Shown in pieces: positions 1 through 12,314 of a DNA stretch of 64,000 nucleotides. The notes under the pieces were generated by a model, which was not told where the DNA came from, ran no database searches, and saw only the letters and a program-made list of their open reading frames with translations. Within the stretch, counting starts at the first letter, position 1. Each line of letters opens with the position of its first letter. The position numbers were made by a program, and so were the translations under genes. Location of the stretch: positions 19,008,554-19,072,553 of the forward strand of contig OY741270.1 of NCBI GenBank assembly GCA_963514095.1. The letters run 5' to 3'. The DNA is from Eutrigla gurnardus (lineage: Eukaryota; Chordata; Actinopteri; Perciformes; Triglidae).

Positions 1-1218
1 GGTCCATCCTCTCTGGTTCACAAGAATTGAATCCCTGTTTGCTCCATAAATAACTGAGGGGGAACCAGAGTGACATCCCCACCCCTGTGTCAGCGCAGTA
101 ATGGATGGGCTGGTTGTCAACATAAATCGTTTCACTCCATAAAACACCAGAGACCACAAGAACACAGAATCTCATGGGGACAATTGTCACCATGAAACCA
201 AACATATTAGAAAGTACCAGAAATCATGATAAATGGCATCAAATTCATTTTGAAGGTGTGAAGCTCCTACCCTCCTTGAGGATGCAAACTTAAAATGTTG
301 CAGTGGTTTGCTCGATATGCATAAAGGATTACGCTCTGGCTTCTTTTACTGTTAGTGTCACTGATGAAATAGCTTTAGGCCAGTTTGCCTTTGCTTTCTG
401 TTTGTCTGTCTGAGCTAACCAGCCATTACTCAGAAGTAAATGGAGATCAGAGGTGTGTGTGTGTGTGTGTGTGTGTGTTACAAGTAAAAGTAAAAAAAAT
501 ATGACTTATAAGTAAAAGTAACAAGGTATTTAGTTGTTAAATACCATTACCTTTGTTTTTAAGTGTAAAAACACATGAATTAATTAAGCGTTTAATCGTT
601 TTGGGGGTTTTCTTGTTGTTGTTGTCATTTTCTTCTATTTCACTGTGGCTAGAGCATCATTTCTGTTCAAGGTGCCTATGCTGCTTTATGATTTAAAGGT
701 GAGCTACGTAACAAGAAATTTAATTACAGACAAATGTGTGTTGGTCTGTCAGGCTCTAGTTCTACAATGAAGTTTAATCTCCAAGATTTTTAGGATTTTT
801 CTCTACATAATAAACAAGAGTTACCCTGTGAAATGTGACAACTTTGACAGCTAGTACTTTTGCCCATGTGCAAAATAAACTTCAGAGAAAGATGTGTGAA
901 AACAGCTGCTCACAGCAGCTGCTCACAGCCTCCCAGGGACACTGAATTGTTTAATTGAATTCCTTAATAATAATAAAAAAACTTTATTTTAAGGGTGACG
1001 TCGCTTCATACATAAAATTTGACCTCTGTATTTAACCAAGCCTAAGCATTTAGGATCAGTCTCCCCCCCCCCCCCCCCCCCCTCCACTGAGCTTTCTTTA
1101 GTTTGATTTACTTTGTGCTTAGGTACGATAAAGTTTAGCATATATAGTGCAGCCACGGTCATTTGCATTTCTACTGCCAGGTTTCAGGGCCTCATTGGTC
1201 TAAGTGCCTTTTCCTCAT

Positions 1219-1277
<59 letters not shown>

Positions 1278-1278
1278 G
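1..1278 (+). other. tmem151b: tmem151b intron (3' part)
   Basis: Non-coding sequence upstream of the last tmem151b exon. I see no earlier coding exon here, so the first exon is presumably beyond the left edge. It contains a (TG)n tract at 453-478, a 20-base C run at 1063-1082 and the long (CT)n tract at 1221-1274 that directly forms the polypyrimidine tract of the splice acceptor. Confidence 0.6.
1221..1274 (+). repeat. (CT)n microsatellite serving as polypyrimidine tract
   Basis: Twenty-seven uninterrupted CT units run straight into the acceptor TCTGCAG of the tmem151b exon. An Alu-I-like second CAG follows at 1279-1281, so a NAGNAG-type shift by one Gln codon is possible. Confidence 0.9.
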
Positions 1279-2895
1279 CAGCATCCAGTCAAGCAATCCC
1301 TGGGTGCTTGTGTCTGCCGGGAGTCCCATTGGCGCTGCCTGCTGCTCTCTCTGCTCATGTACAGCTGCCTTGGCGCGGTGGCCTGGTGTCAGCTGACCCG
1401 GGTCACCAAGATCAGCTTCAACTCCGCCCTCACCTCCTCTTTCACCGCCTCGTTCACCTCCTCGCTGCGGGGGGCCTCCGGGATGGGCATCGGAGGACAC
1501 TCGATGATCTACCACGACAGCCCCTGCTCTGACGGCTACATCTACATCCCTCTGGCCTGCCTGCTCTTGCTCTACGTCTTATACATGGTGGAGTGCTGGC
1601 ACTGCAGAGCCCGGAGTGAGCTGCAGAGCAAAGCCGACGTGGACAGCGTGTACGAGCGCGTGCTGCGGATGAGACAGGCCCAACCGTGCATATGGTGGAA
1701 GGCGATCAGCTACCACTTTGTCCGGCGGACCCGGCAAGTCACTCGATACCGCAACGGCGACGCCTACACCACCACGCAGGTGTACCACGAGAGAGTGAAC
1801 ACCCACGTGGCTGAGAGTGAGTTTGACTACAGCCACTGCGGGATGAAAGACTTGTCACATGACCTCAGAGGCTTGGAGGGACACCCGGCAACTCGCCTGC
1901 GCTTCACCAAGTGTTTCAGCTTCACGGAGGCCGGTCCGGAAAATGATTACCTCAACCAGAGGGCCAGGTTCTTCTCTGAAATTGAGGGTTTGGACGATTA
2001 CATGGAGGCCAGGGAGGGGATGCAGCTGAAGAATGTGGACTTCAGAGAAAACCTGATCGCGTATGTAGACCCAGAGAGGATGCCTTGGTACACTTCCCAG
2101 GTTGCCTTCTGGCTGGCCGCTCTGCTGATGTTGTCCTGGCCTCTGAGAGTGCTAATAGAGTACCGCACTGCTTATGTGCACTACCGCATAGAGAAACTAT
2201 TCGGCTTGGATTACAGCCCTTCTCCTCTGGATGAAGACCGGCCTCTGGGGAATAACGCTGGTTGCGTTATTCCAAGAGTGGACACCCAGGACAGCACTGA
2301 GATGGAGTGGCACATACGCTGCAACCGCCAGGTGGTTCCCAGCTACTCGGAGGCCATGCTGATAAACATGAGCACAGCAGACTCATTACAAGACACTGAA
2401 TGCACCTCGTCCTCGGACTGCTTCCTTCTGGACAGCAGCCAGACGGCTCAGAGTTACGGCGCTCTGCAGAGCCAGGGGGACTGCGAGCAATGCAGGGAGC
2501 CGAGCGGACGAGGTGACGGGGGAGGCAGGAGGAGGGCCGTCACCAGCTCCAGCTGCTCCTCTATCTTCTCCTGCCGGGGAGCGCTGCTCCACTCGCACCT
2601 CTCCTCGGACACATCTCGCCTCTCCCTGTGCCGCATGTACGGCTCCCACCGCACCGTGGCCCTGTGGAGGAGCCGCAGCAGCAACCTGACCGACCCCTGC
2701 TGCGTTGACGAGCAGTGCTGCCGCTCCGACTCCAGCCAGCTGGCACTCAGCGATAGTCCCCCAACGTATAGGGACGCCCGGTTCTTCCCAGTGCTCATTG
2801 TGCATCGGTCTGAAGGCCGTGGCAGCGAGGACGGGAGGGAGGCGAGGCGATATTACATACGGAGAGGGTCGTCCTGCGTGGAGACGCATCTGTGA
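1279..2895 (+). CDS. tmem151b: tmem151b, last coding exon (5' part outside the window)
   Basis: Multi-pass membrane protein of the TMEM151 family; molecular function unknown. The exon opens after a CT-rich tract ending CTGCAG at 1278 and encodes 538 residues to TGA 2893-2895. Seen directly: the family hallmark CRESHWRCLLLSLLMY with a first hydrophobic segment at about visible residues 20-37, a second (YIYIPLACLLLLYVLY) at about 88-105 and a third (FWLAALLMLSWPLRVL) at about 272-293. The central block with CIWWKAISYH, RYRNGDAYTTTQVYHERVNTH and LDDYMEAREGM is typical of the family. The end GSSCVETHL resembles TMEM151B rather than TMEM151A and forms a class I PDZ-ligand-like tail (ETHL). A Ser-rich loop TSSFTASFTSS (about 54-62) looks like a lineage insertion between the first two hydrophobic segments. 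The start codon must lie in an upstream exon; the in-frame ATG at 1204 only reads through the CT repeat. No poly(A) site was fixed with certainty. Confidence 0.9.
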   Translation, partial: QHPVKQSLGACVCRESHWRCLLLSLLMYSCLGAVAWCQLTRVTKISFNSALTSSFTASFTSSLRGASGMGIGGHSMIYHDSPCSDGYIYIPLACLLLLYVLYMVECWHCRARSELQSKADVDSVYERVLRMRQAQPCIWWKAISYHFVRRTRQVTRYRNGDAYTTTQVYHERVNTHVAESEFDYSHCGMKDLSHDLRGLEGHPATRLRFTKCFSFTEAGPENDYLNQRARFFSEIEGLDDYMEAREGMQLKNVDFRENLIAYVDPERMPWYTSQVAFWLAALLMLSWPLRVLIEYRTAYVHYRIEKLFGLDYSPSPLDEDRPLGNNAGCVIPRVDTQDSTEMEWHIRCNRQVVPSYSEAMLINMSTADSLQDTECTSSSDCFLLDSSQTAQSYGALQSQGDCEQCREPSGRGDGGGRRRAVTSSSCSSIFSCRGALLHSHLSSDTSRLSLCRMYGSHRTVALWRSRSSNLTDPCCVDEQCCRSDSSQLALSDSPPTYRDARFFPVLIVHRSEGRGSEDGREARRYYIRRGSSCVETHL

Positions 2896-3678
2896 AGGAC
2901 ACGGTGACACATATTGATGAGCCACGATGTTAGACAGAATGACATTAATGAAGATTTATGGAGCGCTTTCAGAAGTAATAAGAATACTTCTATTTTTTTT
3001 TTATATTTACCAAAAGGTCAAAGAGTCCTTGTATTAAATTGAATATGTCGATATTCTTACAGTTAAGAAAACACAACAAGCAGTGTGCAGTGCGTCTAAA
3101 TGTGTCACCTCCGCATTGTCAACCCCTCCTCGTGGCAGCAACAGTGTGTATGATGACAATAATTATCTGATTAAATGGTGCATACTTGCTATTGATACGT
3201 GAAAACTGCACGACCTCAGGATCCCACTGTTTTCATCCATCATATTAAAAAAAAAAAATACAGGATAGAAAACGGTGTTATTATACATGTGAGGATTGAG
3301 CCATTTATAGGTAAGAATAAGACAAAAGGAAAGTTGCATGTCATTACTAAAAGGTACTGTCTTTTCGTTGATTAAGGGTAAAACCAAAGACACAAGTATT
3401 CTGTTTTGTTTCTTTGTTTTTCCCCCAAAGAATTTCATTAAAGTGAGGGATATGCTGACTGGGAACACAAATTTAATGCCACAATGTTAGCAATGAATGT
3501 AATCCTGATGGATTATTATTGCGTAGGAGTACTGTCACTGGTAGAATAGGAGTCTAACAGGATGGGATTGTGATTTTTTTTTTTCCAAACGAGTTGATTA
3601 AAACAAACAATGAATCAAATCACTGTGGGAAATTTCTATTTTTTAAATTACAGTACAAACAAAGTACAGTACAGTCCT

Positions 3679-3681
<3 letters not shown>

Positions 3682-3760
<79 letters not shown>
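3682..3760 (+). repeat. (TG)n microsatellite
   Basis: About 39 uninterrupted TG units. Open in several frames but not coding. Confidence 0.95.
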
Positions 3761-4299
3761 GATATGGAAGAGGAAAAAGAAAAAAAGAGAGAAGAGTTTC
3801 TCCTGTGATCATGTTGATCTGAGGTGACAGACACTCACAGCTCACTGGTTCTTCAAGAACAACGAGAAGAAAAGAAAACACTGGGATGACTAAAGTGGCA
3901 ATCAATGACTTCAACCAGGAAATATCCATTGTGGTTGCTAGACAGAGGGTGGTTAGTACAAATAAACCATTCATGCCAGCAAAATAGGCAAATAAGTCAT
4001 GATTTGTCATGATACTCCTGATAGAATGTCTTGTTTAAGATTTCAAATACAAACTTAATTGACATTTGTAGACAAACCGAAAATCTAAATACAGGCAAGG
4101 ACACAAGCCTACATTTAAACTTTATGGTTAGGTTTTAAAAAAACAGGAGTTTAGGAGATGTCTGGTTAGATTGTTATAGGGAGAAGAAGAACTTATTATC
4201 AGTGGTTCAAGTATTAAGATGAGAGCAATACTTATAATAAATAAATCTATTACAGCCTTACGTAAAAGTGCAGAAGTATTCAAACTAAACGTAGAATGT

Positions 4300-4300
<1 letters not shown>

Positions 4301-4353
<53 letters not shown>
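4301..4353 (+). repeat. (AAT)n microsatellite
   Basis: About 17 uninterrupted AAT units in an AT-rich intergenic stretch. Confidence 0.95.
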
Positions 4354-4354
<1 letters not shown>

Positions 4355-5254
4355 TATTATTCTTGTTATATTATGCAATATGTTGCACTTCTGGATTATT
4401 TCCATCAACGTGTTCATGAGTATGCAGCACTAAAATTTTAACTTCTTTATAGTTCAATCCTTAAAAATGGGTCAAAGTTTCTACAGTTATCTCTTTAGGT
4501 TAACTCTTTCCTTCTGCTAACCACTAGATGCTGCAATTGCTAATGACTAAATTAGTATATTTATATTTGTATAATATTTCTTCACTGGTACATTTGACAA
4601 AAAAGAAGACAAAAAAGACTTAAATGTTATGGACTTAAAGGTTTGTTTTTTTGTCAAACCTCTATAGATTGCTTCATGATTAGCCAGCATAAGAAACATT
4701 CATACCTTTGAAAAAGCAATGCAACACTTTGTTACAAGTTAAAGTCCTGCATTCATAATTTGACTTCAGGTATGTATATTATTATCAAAATAGAGCCTTG
4801 TTGAACAGCCGAAAGTAGAATTTGGCTACTCATTATGCAGAATGGCCCATTTGAGAATAATTTAGATTACTGGATTATAATAAGTAATGCATTAAGTGGA
4901 GCTAAATTTAAGTTAGTTTTCTTAAAATGGAAATAGCCGACATCATAGTGTATTGTTGATTACATTTTGTATTATAAATCTTGAATCTGAAAAGTAACAA
5001 ATTAAATATAGAAATGTTGTGGAGTAAATAGGCTACAATACAATATTTGTAAGTGAAATGGCGTAGAAATTTAAAATAGCAGAACATTGAAACACTCAGT
5101 AAAGTAGCATACAAGCACCTCAACATTACTTCCCACCGCTGGTGTCGCTCGTCATATATTGTCAACTTAAAAAGTGATCCAACGACAAATAAGGATCTGC
5201 CCACGAGCGTCCCTCTCCAGCTCAACGCGCGCCCGGGCGGGCTGAGCGCTTCCA

Positions 5255-5262
5255 TGACGTCA
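5255..5262 (+). promoter_or_regulatory. Palindromic CRE (TGACGTCA) in the lrr1 promoter
   Basis: An exact cAMP-response-element palindrome lies about 400 bp upstream of the lrr1 start codon, inside a GC- and CpG-rich stretch (about 5200-5480) that looks like a CpG-island promoter. The CRE consensus is known to bind CREB/ATF factors; use at this gene is inferred. Confidence 0.55.
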
Positions 5263-5662
5263 CTTCCCACGCGCGCGAGATCATGCTAACGGGAGCTAAC
5301 CAGCCTACTGACAACCGCAAACTATCCAGGGCCTTTCACAGTTTGTCGGCATACTGTCCAGCTCACCGCTGCTGTCCGCTGAAGGCTTAGTGTACCCGCT
5401 GCCAGCAGTGTCTTCGACGGCCGTTCAATGCAGCTGCCCGTCGGTCGAGAGGGCTGGTCGGGTTGTTGACAACCATGAGCAGGACGGATGTTCGTTGTGT
5501 CAGTAACGTTAGCTCCGGGGACGTTACTAGCTAAGCGTTACTTTTCGCGGAAGTTTCCTACTAGCCTCTGGTATGCATTTAAACCCTTAGTTCACTCCGA
5601 CTCGGCGTTAAGCCGAACTCCCAAGTGTTTTTTTTGTTTTGTTTTGTTAGCTTGCGGTTGGG

Positions 5663-7499
5663 ATGAAGCTGCAGTGTGATGTCGAGGTGGTGAATCGGAT
5701 GCTCCCCACGTTTGGGATGAAAAGTCGAGGGAAAGGGGCGAGGGCGGTGCTGTCCATCGGGAAGCATTTAGACAAGACGAGTCAACGTAGCAACATCTAC
5801 ATGATGATCTGCACCGCTAAAGACCGATCGGGCTCCAAGTACAAGGTAGGTGTCTGTTGTTATTGTTGATTGTACTGTACTGGCTACTAAAGCTGGAGTT
5901 GAATTCATGTGATTTATCCCTGGGTGTGTGGTTTTCAAAACCGTAATGTATACAAATACAGTAGAGTACATTTATATCGAGCTGATTGTTTGTTTTTTAC
6001 CTTTAAATTGTCCTATTTTTGTATCTTTTAAGACTAAAACTGAATTTCAATCAACATAAAATCGTGCATTCAGCTTCATTTGTAGAAAAACAACATAAGC
6101 CGGGTTTTCTACATGTGTTGTTTTCTACATGTGTTGTTCACAAGCCTTATAAACTATTGTGTTATTTTGGAGGGTCTGAGTATGTGGGATTTGTTTATAT
6201 TTCAGTCCATCTTCCAGGGACTTTCCCAGCATGCATTTGCACCACAGTATTCCCTTAAACACTTTTAAAGCACAATTAATGCATGAATCCTCTCCATGTT
6301 GTTGCTGACCTGGTGGCTCAGAGTTACATGATTATTATTATTATTAAAACAAGGGGATTTGTAAATGTCCCACTTCTCTTTGATCGGTGTTGTATGTTTG
6401 TGCTGCTGTATCATTTAATTCTGGGTTAATGTACCCGGTTGCCGCTGTTGTCGAGTGGCTCATCAACTATAATTAAAATGAATTCATGGTCATTTAACAG
6501 TGATTCACAACATGGTTCATCCGACATATAGGTCACTTTACAACAAAGCATTTTAATACGAATAAGAACAGCAATTTACATGCTGCATTCCTCTAACCCT
6601 AACCCTCTTTCCCAAGAAGTATAGTTTAATACGACGGAAAATAACTTGCTCTTCATGTGATAATGTTAGACAGATTTCTACACTTTCTTTCTGAAACGGA
6701 CAATAACAGACATTGCATTAGCAACACATTCCAGCAACTTTGACGGTGTTTTTGGTTTTCATTTAATTCAAATGCCATGTCACTTTAGTTAATCTACTTT
6801 TTCCCAATGATTCATCATTAAATTTCCCAGAAAGACCTGGAAGATTGGAAACTCCAAAAGCATCGTTTTCATGGTCTCAGATGCTGCCTTTGGGCGCTCC
6901 TTGGGCACTTCTGATTTATTAGTGTCATAGCTCTGTGAAGATATAAACCTGTTTGTTGACAAAAAGGTTTTAAAAAAAAAAATGCTTTCAGTATTCGTGA
7001 CTGCACTTGTTGGGGCAGTGAATCATTTGAGCAATAATACACACCCACTCTGTTGTTGTGTCATGTATTTTTCCATCGCTGACATTGGCCAACTTTCTCT
7101 TACAGTTGAAAGACAACATAGAGAAGTTCTTTACTTGGTTTGTGGAGGACGGCAAGGCCACTGTGAGATTGAAGGAACCTGCTGTTGACATTTGTTTGAG
7201 CAAGGTATGACGTCCAACGTGTAGTAAACACCTGTACAGTTTGTTTATTTATTTTTTTTAATTAATATCAAAATGTTCCAGTTTATGATGAAGCAACGTC
7301 AGTGTTATTTCCTTGAAAACAAATTGTCACAAGACTCCGAGCTGAGAGTCAAGCTGGTTGTTTTGACCACAGCTGATGCCTAGACAGTCACCATAGCAGC
7401 CTCATTGTTTCCAGCTGCTATAAAGCCCTCCTGGCTGTTTTGAGGTCAGCAGTGACCTTTCATCTAGATTCTAGTTCAACCTGCCCTGTTGAAAGAGAT

Positions 7500-7539
<40 letters not shown>

Positions 7540-9248
7540 TAGGTAGATAAACAGGAGTTCCTAAATTAGTTTGAAATTAAACCAAACTTCAATTAACCTG
7601 CAGGACCACAATTTTATAATCATAAATTAATTGACCCTACATTTAAATGAACACCACAATATGTCTTGGGTGTTTTTCGGTTGATGGTCTATTATTTTTG
7701 ACCATATTGGATTGTACGCGTAATCACGAAATCATCTTCACATCCGCTCAGTCGCTCACAGTTTTTTTCCAGCAAGTAAAAGTTAAGCATGTTCATTCAA
7801 AGGAACTGTGTCAATATATTCTAGGCCAGGGAATTTAGGTCAGCTATATCGAGGAATCCAATCATTCACCACCAACTGAGAAGATACTGTGAATCTGCTT
7901 CGTTCTTACCTATTAATCCTCCTGTTACTCCATTGATTCACAGGCTGATGCAAATAGCTTAAAGAACTTCCTCTCAGCCGCTCGTTTGGCAGACAGAGGA
8001 AATGACACGGGCCTTCCTCTCGCCACGCTCACTCCTGTTCGCGGCAGAGACGTAGAGCAACCCAAGAAGAAGCTCACCATCGTCTCCAAGAGGGACTACC
8101 CCCTAACCTCCAGCTTCCCCTACTCCCTGGAGCAGCTGCAGGTCTCCTACTGCAAACTGTCGCGGGTGGACATGCGGATGCTGTCCCTTAAAGGTAGAGT
8201 GAATTGACAGGGTTGTTGACTGAAGAGTTTAATTTTGCAAGATGACAACATTGATTGAGTTTAAAGGAACACTCCACTCTTTTTACACATGGAGGTCTGT
8301 TTACACATCATTAGGAGTCCTACTTAGAAAATAGTTCTATCATGTATCTGTGTCCAAGTCCTGCAAGTTATGCAATACTAAATTGCGGGATTGCTTCTTT
8401 TAAGTAGTGGTCTTTGCATTTGTTTTCTGCAGCTCTACGCAAGCTAGACCTCAGTAACAACCACATCAAGAAACTCCCCGCCACCATCGGTGACCTCGGC
8501 TGCCTCTCTGAGCTCGTCCTCCACAACAACCACCTGGAAGCCTTCAGCGAGGCCCTCTGCCTGTCCACCCTGCAGCGGACCCTCCAGCTCCTGGACCTCA
8601 GGCAGAATCGGCTGCAGTCGCTCCCCGCTCAGTTCTGCCAGCTCAAAGAACTAGTGAACCTCAAGCTGGATGACAACGAGCTCGTCTGTTTGCCGTTCCA
8701 CGTGGGCCGGCTCGCAAAGTTGAGGTTCCTGTCAGCGGCGCATAACCAGCTGGCCGTGTTGCCTTCGGACTTCCGTAAGCTGAGCCTGGAGAACCTGGAC
8801 CTGTTTGGGAATCCATTCATCCAACCGAACCCTCTTGACCACACAGTGAAACTGACATTCCCACTTCCACTTCAAGAGATGGCTTCCAGAGCTGTGGCCA
8901 ACCTCAGGTTAGAACGAAACACGCAAAGTTTATCACACTCCATCTCCGCTGTTGTTCATCCAGCAAACACCTTATTGTATCCTTTCTTGCAGATTACCAT
9001 ACGGACCTCACCTCATCCCGGCCCACTTGTGTCGGGACCTCGAAGTAGCGAAGACCTGCGACTGCGGACGTGTCTGCATCAATTTCTACATCAAGACGTC
9101 GGTCAGCATGAACCTGCACCAAGTCTCTCACACAGTGGTCCTGGTGGACGACATGGGGGGCACGGATGCTCCGGTGCAGCAGCACTTCTGCTCCCTCACC
9201 TGCTACTCTGAGTTTTTAGACACCACCCTCCAAAGGGGAATCAGATGA
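5663..9248 (+). CDS. lrr1: lrr1, leucine-rich repeat protein 1 (CUL2 ubiquitin-ligase receptor), five exons
   Basis: Substrate receptor of a cullin-2 RING E3 ligase; the family is known to drive unloading of the replicative CMG helicase by ubiquitylating MCM7 and to target p21. Coding exons: 5663-5845, 7106-7204, 7944-8193, 8433-8907, 8993-9248. All junctions are GT/AG and keep frame, giving 420 aa, close to the human length. The start MKLQCDVEV matches the family N-terminus. Residues about 1-150 form the N-terminal domain (with FFTWFVEDGKATVRLKEP). Five to six leucine-rich repeats follow at about 179-305 (LDLSNNHIKKLP, LDLRQNRLQSLP, LKLDDNELVCLP). The C-terminal Cys-rich part (CDCGRVCINFY, FCSLTCYSEF) includes the likely BC/CUL2-box region around LIPAHLCRDL, placed by inference. 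The stop is TGA just after QRGIR. It is convergent with dnaaf2. Confidence 0.94.
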
Positions 9249-9702
9249 GGAAGAAGAAAGTCTTACGTTGGACAGGAAACACAGCCAACAGATGGAACGT
9301 GCTGTGGGTGTTGCAGTCGATTGTTATGAGATGCTGTTGGAGGATACAGTTTTCTGGTAATGCCTCCAAATGAAAGAACATTGAGACTATTAAGCTTTTT
9401 ACAAGTGATTCAAGCGGCCTGTTTTACACTTACATTCAACTTATAAATGCACTTCTCACTTACCTGCTCCATCTAACTGAGTAGCACTGACTTTGGGGAA
9501 TAGTGGGCAGGAAAACTGACAGTTGACACTGCCATCGCTCGTGGTAAGTGTCACATCTTTCCCGTCCTTCCTGCAAACTGCAGGAAGTACTGAAAATAGA
9601 CAAATCTGTTTAGTTTTTTTTCCTGAACACAGTGTCTCAGGGTCAGTGAGCATTGGCTAAATGGAGTTGATTTTTACTGTTTTATATACATGTGTTAATT
9701 TC

Positions 9703-9708
9703 AATAAA
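9703..9708 (+). terminator. lrr1 poly(A) signal AATAAA
   Basis: First canonical AATAAA downstream of the lrr1 stop codon, about 455 bp into the 3' UTR. It is only about 32 bp from the opposing signal of dnaaf2. Confidence 0.6.
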
Positions 9709-9739
9709 ATAAAAGTATTCATCATGTTTTCCTAAGTAA

Positions 9740-9745
9740 TTTATT
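9740..9745 (-). terminator. dnaaf2 poly(A) signal (AATAAA on the minus strand)
   Basis: TTTATT on the plus strand is AATAAA for dnaaf2, about 140 bp past its stop codon. Cleavage 10-30 bases further would fall at about 9710-9730, overlapping the expected lrr1 end. Confidence 0.55.
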
Positions 9746-9883
9746 CAAGGACGTTGAAAGTTATGTTGTATATGTGAATTAAGTGACGAAAGATAAAGGT
9801 CAGGTTGTAAAAGTAACATTTAATAGTATTAGAAACAGCTTTCAAATCTGCTGTAATACAAGAAAAAACACTTCATGGACTCC

Positions 9884-12087
9884 TCAGTCCAGCTCATACA
9901 TCAGTGAGTTTTGGAAGATGAACCCAGCAGATGTGGAATGATCGCTGATGCTCTTTTCGTTTCCCTCTTTATCAATTTCCCTTAATAACACAGGTTCTGG
10001 TTTGTGAAGGATTTGCACCGCCGGCAGGTCGACTTTTTCTACACTCTTGCTCTCCTGCCTTACTGGGCTGCTTGACTTGTTTGTTTCATCTGTGGCCGGC
10101 TCCTTGAAGCACTCCTGGGAAACGCAGCAGTCCTTCATGTTGTTTTGGTTACGAGTGTCGGCTGTAATGGACGTTTGGGGTTCCTCACTGGATCTGTTAT
10201 GTAGAAATGCAGCGTCTGTTTCCACCTAGAACAGAAACACAAGCAGCTTAGTTTCATCACAAAACTTCCCGTCGACACATTTGTTAGGATTTGACAGATT
10301 TATCTCACTTTCTCATTTCCATTTTCAGTCTCCTCTTTGAAGTCTGAAGTCTTCATCATCGTTGGTGGCTCCAAACAAGAGTTCAGCTTTACTTTTCCCT
10401 CCTTTCCCGTGCAGCTTACATTCTCACCGGTGATTAAAATGGGCTGGTTTTCTGTTTCAGGTGAGGCCACGAGCCCGTCATCAACAGGCAATGGGTTTTC
10501 TTCTTCAGCAGAAACATCAACAGCATCACACTGAGAGCCTGTTGGACCAGAACTCCTTCCATCCTCCTGTTGCTGCCTTTTCTGTAGGTTAAACTCTCCG
10601 ACTTCTTTTGCATCTTCATGCTTCTGCTCTTTCAATTTCTCCTCCTCCACACTTTCTTGGCCTCTTCTTTTCTGCTTGTTCCACTTTGCCTCCTCCCCCA
10701 CACCAATTTCCTCTTCACTATTTTCTCCTTCCCTCTTCTGCTCTCTCCATCTTCCCTCCTCGCCCACTCCCCTTTCCTCTGGCACTCCACCTTCCTCGCC
10801 TTCCGTCTCTCCGCTCTCCTGACCTCTTTCTCCCTTTTCATCAACTTTCTCCACCCTTGTCTGCTGCTTCAAATCCTCCTCGACACACCTTCGCTCCTCT
10901 TCACTTTCCCTCTCCCATTTATCCTCTTCATCCGTTCCCCTTGTCTCCCCCTGTCTCTCATCGTCACTAGTGTGAGCAGAACCTACAGCGAAATCAAAAG
11001 CCTCATCAGAAGGAAGAACGGGCAGCGTGACTGTAAGCTGTCCTCTCTGTTTGTTGAATTTGGCCTCTCCTTTATCCTCATCCACAGGGTAGGCTAATGG
11101 CAGCTCCAGCCTGTAGGCTGGTTTCTTGGACTCCAGCAGCAGCTGTCTCTCTTTCACTTCAAGGCTGGCATCTGAGGCCGCCTTCAGAAGCGGAAGGTCG
11201 ATGGTAACCACTACCTCTTTGGGCCTGGGACTTTGGGCAGAGTCTCTTGAACATCTGAAGTCCTGCAGATCCACAAAGGAGCGGTATTTTACTGTGCATT
11301 TGGGCTTGGTGGGCTCTTTGGCTTTCGGAGGCTGGAAGCTTTTGTTTTGAGCGTCTCTGCTATCATTTGTGGCAGATAATTCTGCGGGCTTGGACTGCAA
11401 GGACGTGGTGGGAGGTCTTTTTTCACCCGGGTATGGGAATGCAAGAGGGTCAGGCTCTTCTGAGGGCTCCTTGGTTTTATATCCAGATATGGGTTTTCGG
11501 ATGACACAAGGCTGCGGCGTGCCTTTGTATTTTATACTCATCTCCCTCACGTTGTTTTTATCCAGGACCACTTTAAAAGCATCCTGGATTCCCTGTGTGG
11601 CTGTGCTGTCCACCATCTCCATGAATCTCACGTTCCTGCTGGCAATGTGGAGGGTGTCAGGGTGGAATATAACATCATAGATCATGATCTTGTTCCCCTT
11701 CGGATCCGTGTCTTGTCTCCCCGGGTGCAGACTGTGAGGCAGGGACCAGCGCTGGCCTTTGCGGCCCCCCTCCGACACCCCCCATTTACATTCGGGCTTT
11801 CCAATTTTCACATTGGCGCAGATATTAATGAAACACTTCTGCTTGCCGTTCACACTCGTCCTGAGGCACCTGAAGGCTTCTGGGTGGACAAATTCAATCG
11901 CGTTTCCTCTCTCTTGCTCCAAAAGTTTGATCTCCTCTTCATACCTTTTCTTATTCTCGGGGTCGGATAATTCCTGGGCGTAATCGCGCAACATTTCTCC
12001 GAACTTTTCGTCTCGCAAAGCTTTTGTCAGTCTCTCGACTTCATCCGCGGTCATGTTTAGTTCCTTCAGTTTATCTCCGGCCTCCAT
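9884..12087 (-). CDS. dnaaf2: dnaaf2 (kintoun), cytoplasmic axonemal-dynein assembly factor, two coding exons
   Basis: PIH1-family co-chaperone that works in the cytoplasm with HSP90/HSP70 to preassemble dynein arms for motile cilia. Coding exons: 12087-10309 (593 codons) and 10225-9884 (113 codons plus stop), joined in phase 0 at GAGAAA/GTGAGA and CTAG/GTGGAA; product 706 aa. ATG 12087 (MEAGDKLKEL) is chosen; the longer open frame upstream has no ATG. The PIH1 N-domain lies at about residues 40-200 (VHPEAFRCLRTS, KCFINIC). A CS/p23-like domain lies at about 265-357 (VVVTIDLPLL, GQLTVTLPVLP). A Glu/Lys/Arg-rich low-complexity linker spans about 375-500. The conserved tail is GFIFQNSLMYELD. 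It is shorter than human (837 aa), mostly in the linker. An RFX X-box sits about 230 bp upstream. Confidence 0.93.
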
Positions 12088-12314
12088 GTTGGTGATGCTT
12101 ACGAGGAGAACGATGAGGCAGATCAAGTTAGCTTCCACACAACTTTCGGAAACTAAATGTCAAGAAATTAAGTCCAGAAGCGAAGTTAGCTTATTTTATA
12201 AAATGTTATAAACTGTCTTCACCGGCAGAAAAAAAGTACAGCGTCGCTTTATGTCAATGTCCATGTATTTTAGCTCACTCCGGACGCCCAGAAAACGGTC
12301 CTCGCTGTTTTGAT

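Larger units (their letters stand above)
2896..5250. other. tmem151b 3' UTR and tmem151b-lrr1 intergenic region
   Basis: No gene seen. The first part is presumably the tmem151b 3' UTR (ATTAAA near 3034 is one possible poly(A) signal). It contains a long (TG)n tract (about 3682-3760) and a clean (AAT)n tract (about 4301-4353). ORFs across these are low-complexity artefacts. Confidence 0.6.

Noticed and set aside
1204..1278. ATG 1204 as start of tmem151b
   Set aside because: It would give a (Ser-Leu)n N-terminus encoded by the CT repeat; a canonical acceptor ends at 1278 and the family has its start in an upstream exon.
10608..11097. Plus-strand Leu/Pro/Phe-rich ORFs over dnaaf2
   Set aside because: Antisense shadow of the dnaaf2 Glu-rich linker.
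12088..12138. Signal-peptide-like extension of dnaaf2
   Set aside because: The hydrophobic extension would need a GTG start; ATG 12087 matches the cytoplasmic family N-terminus.
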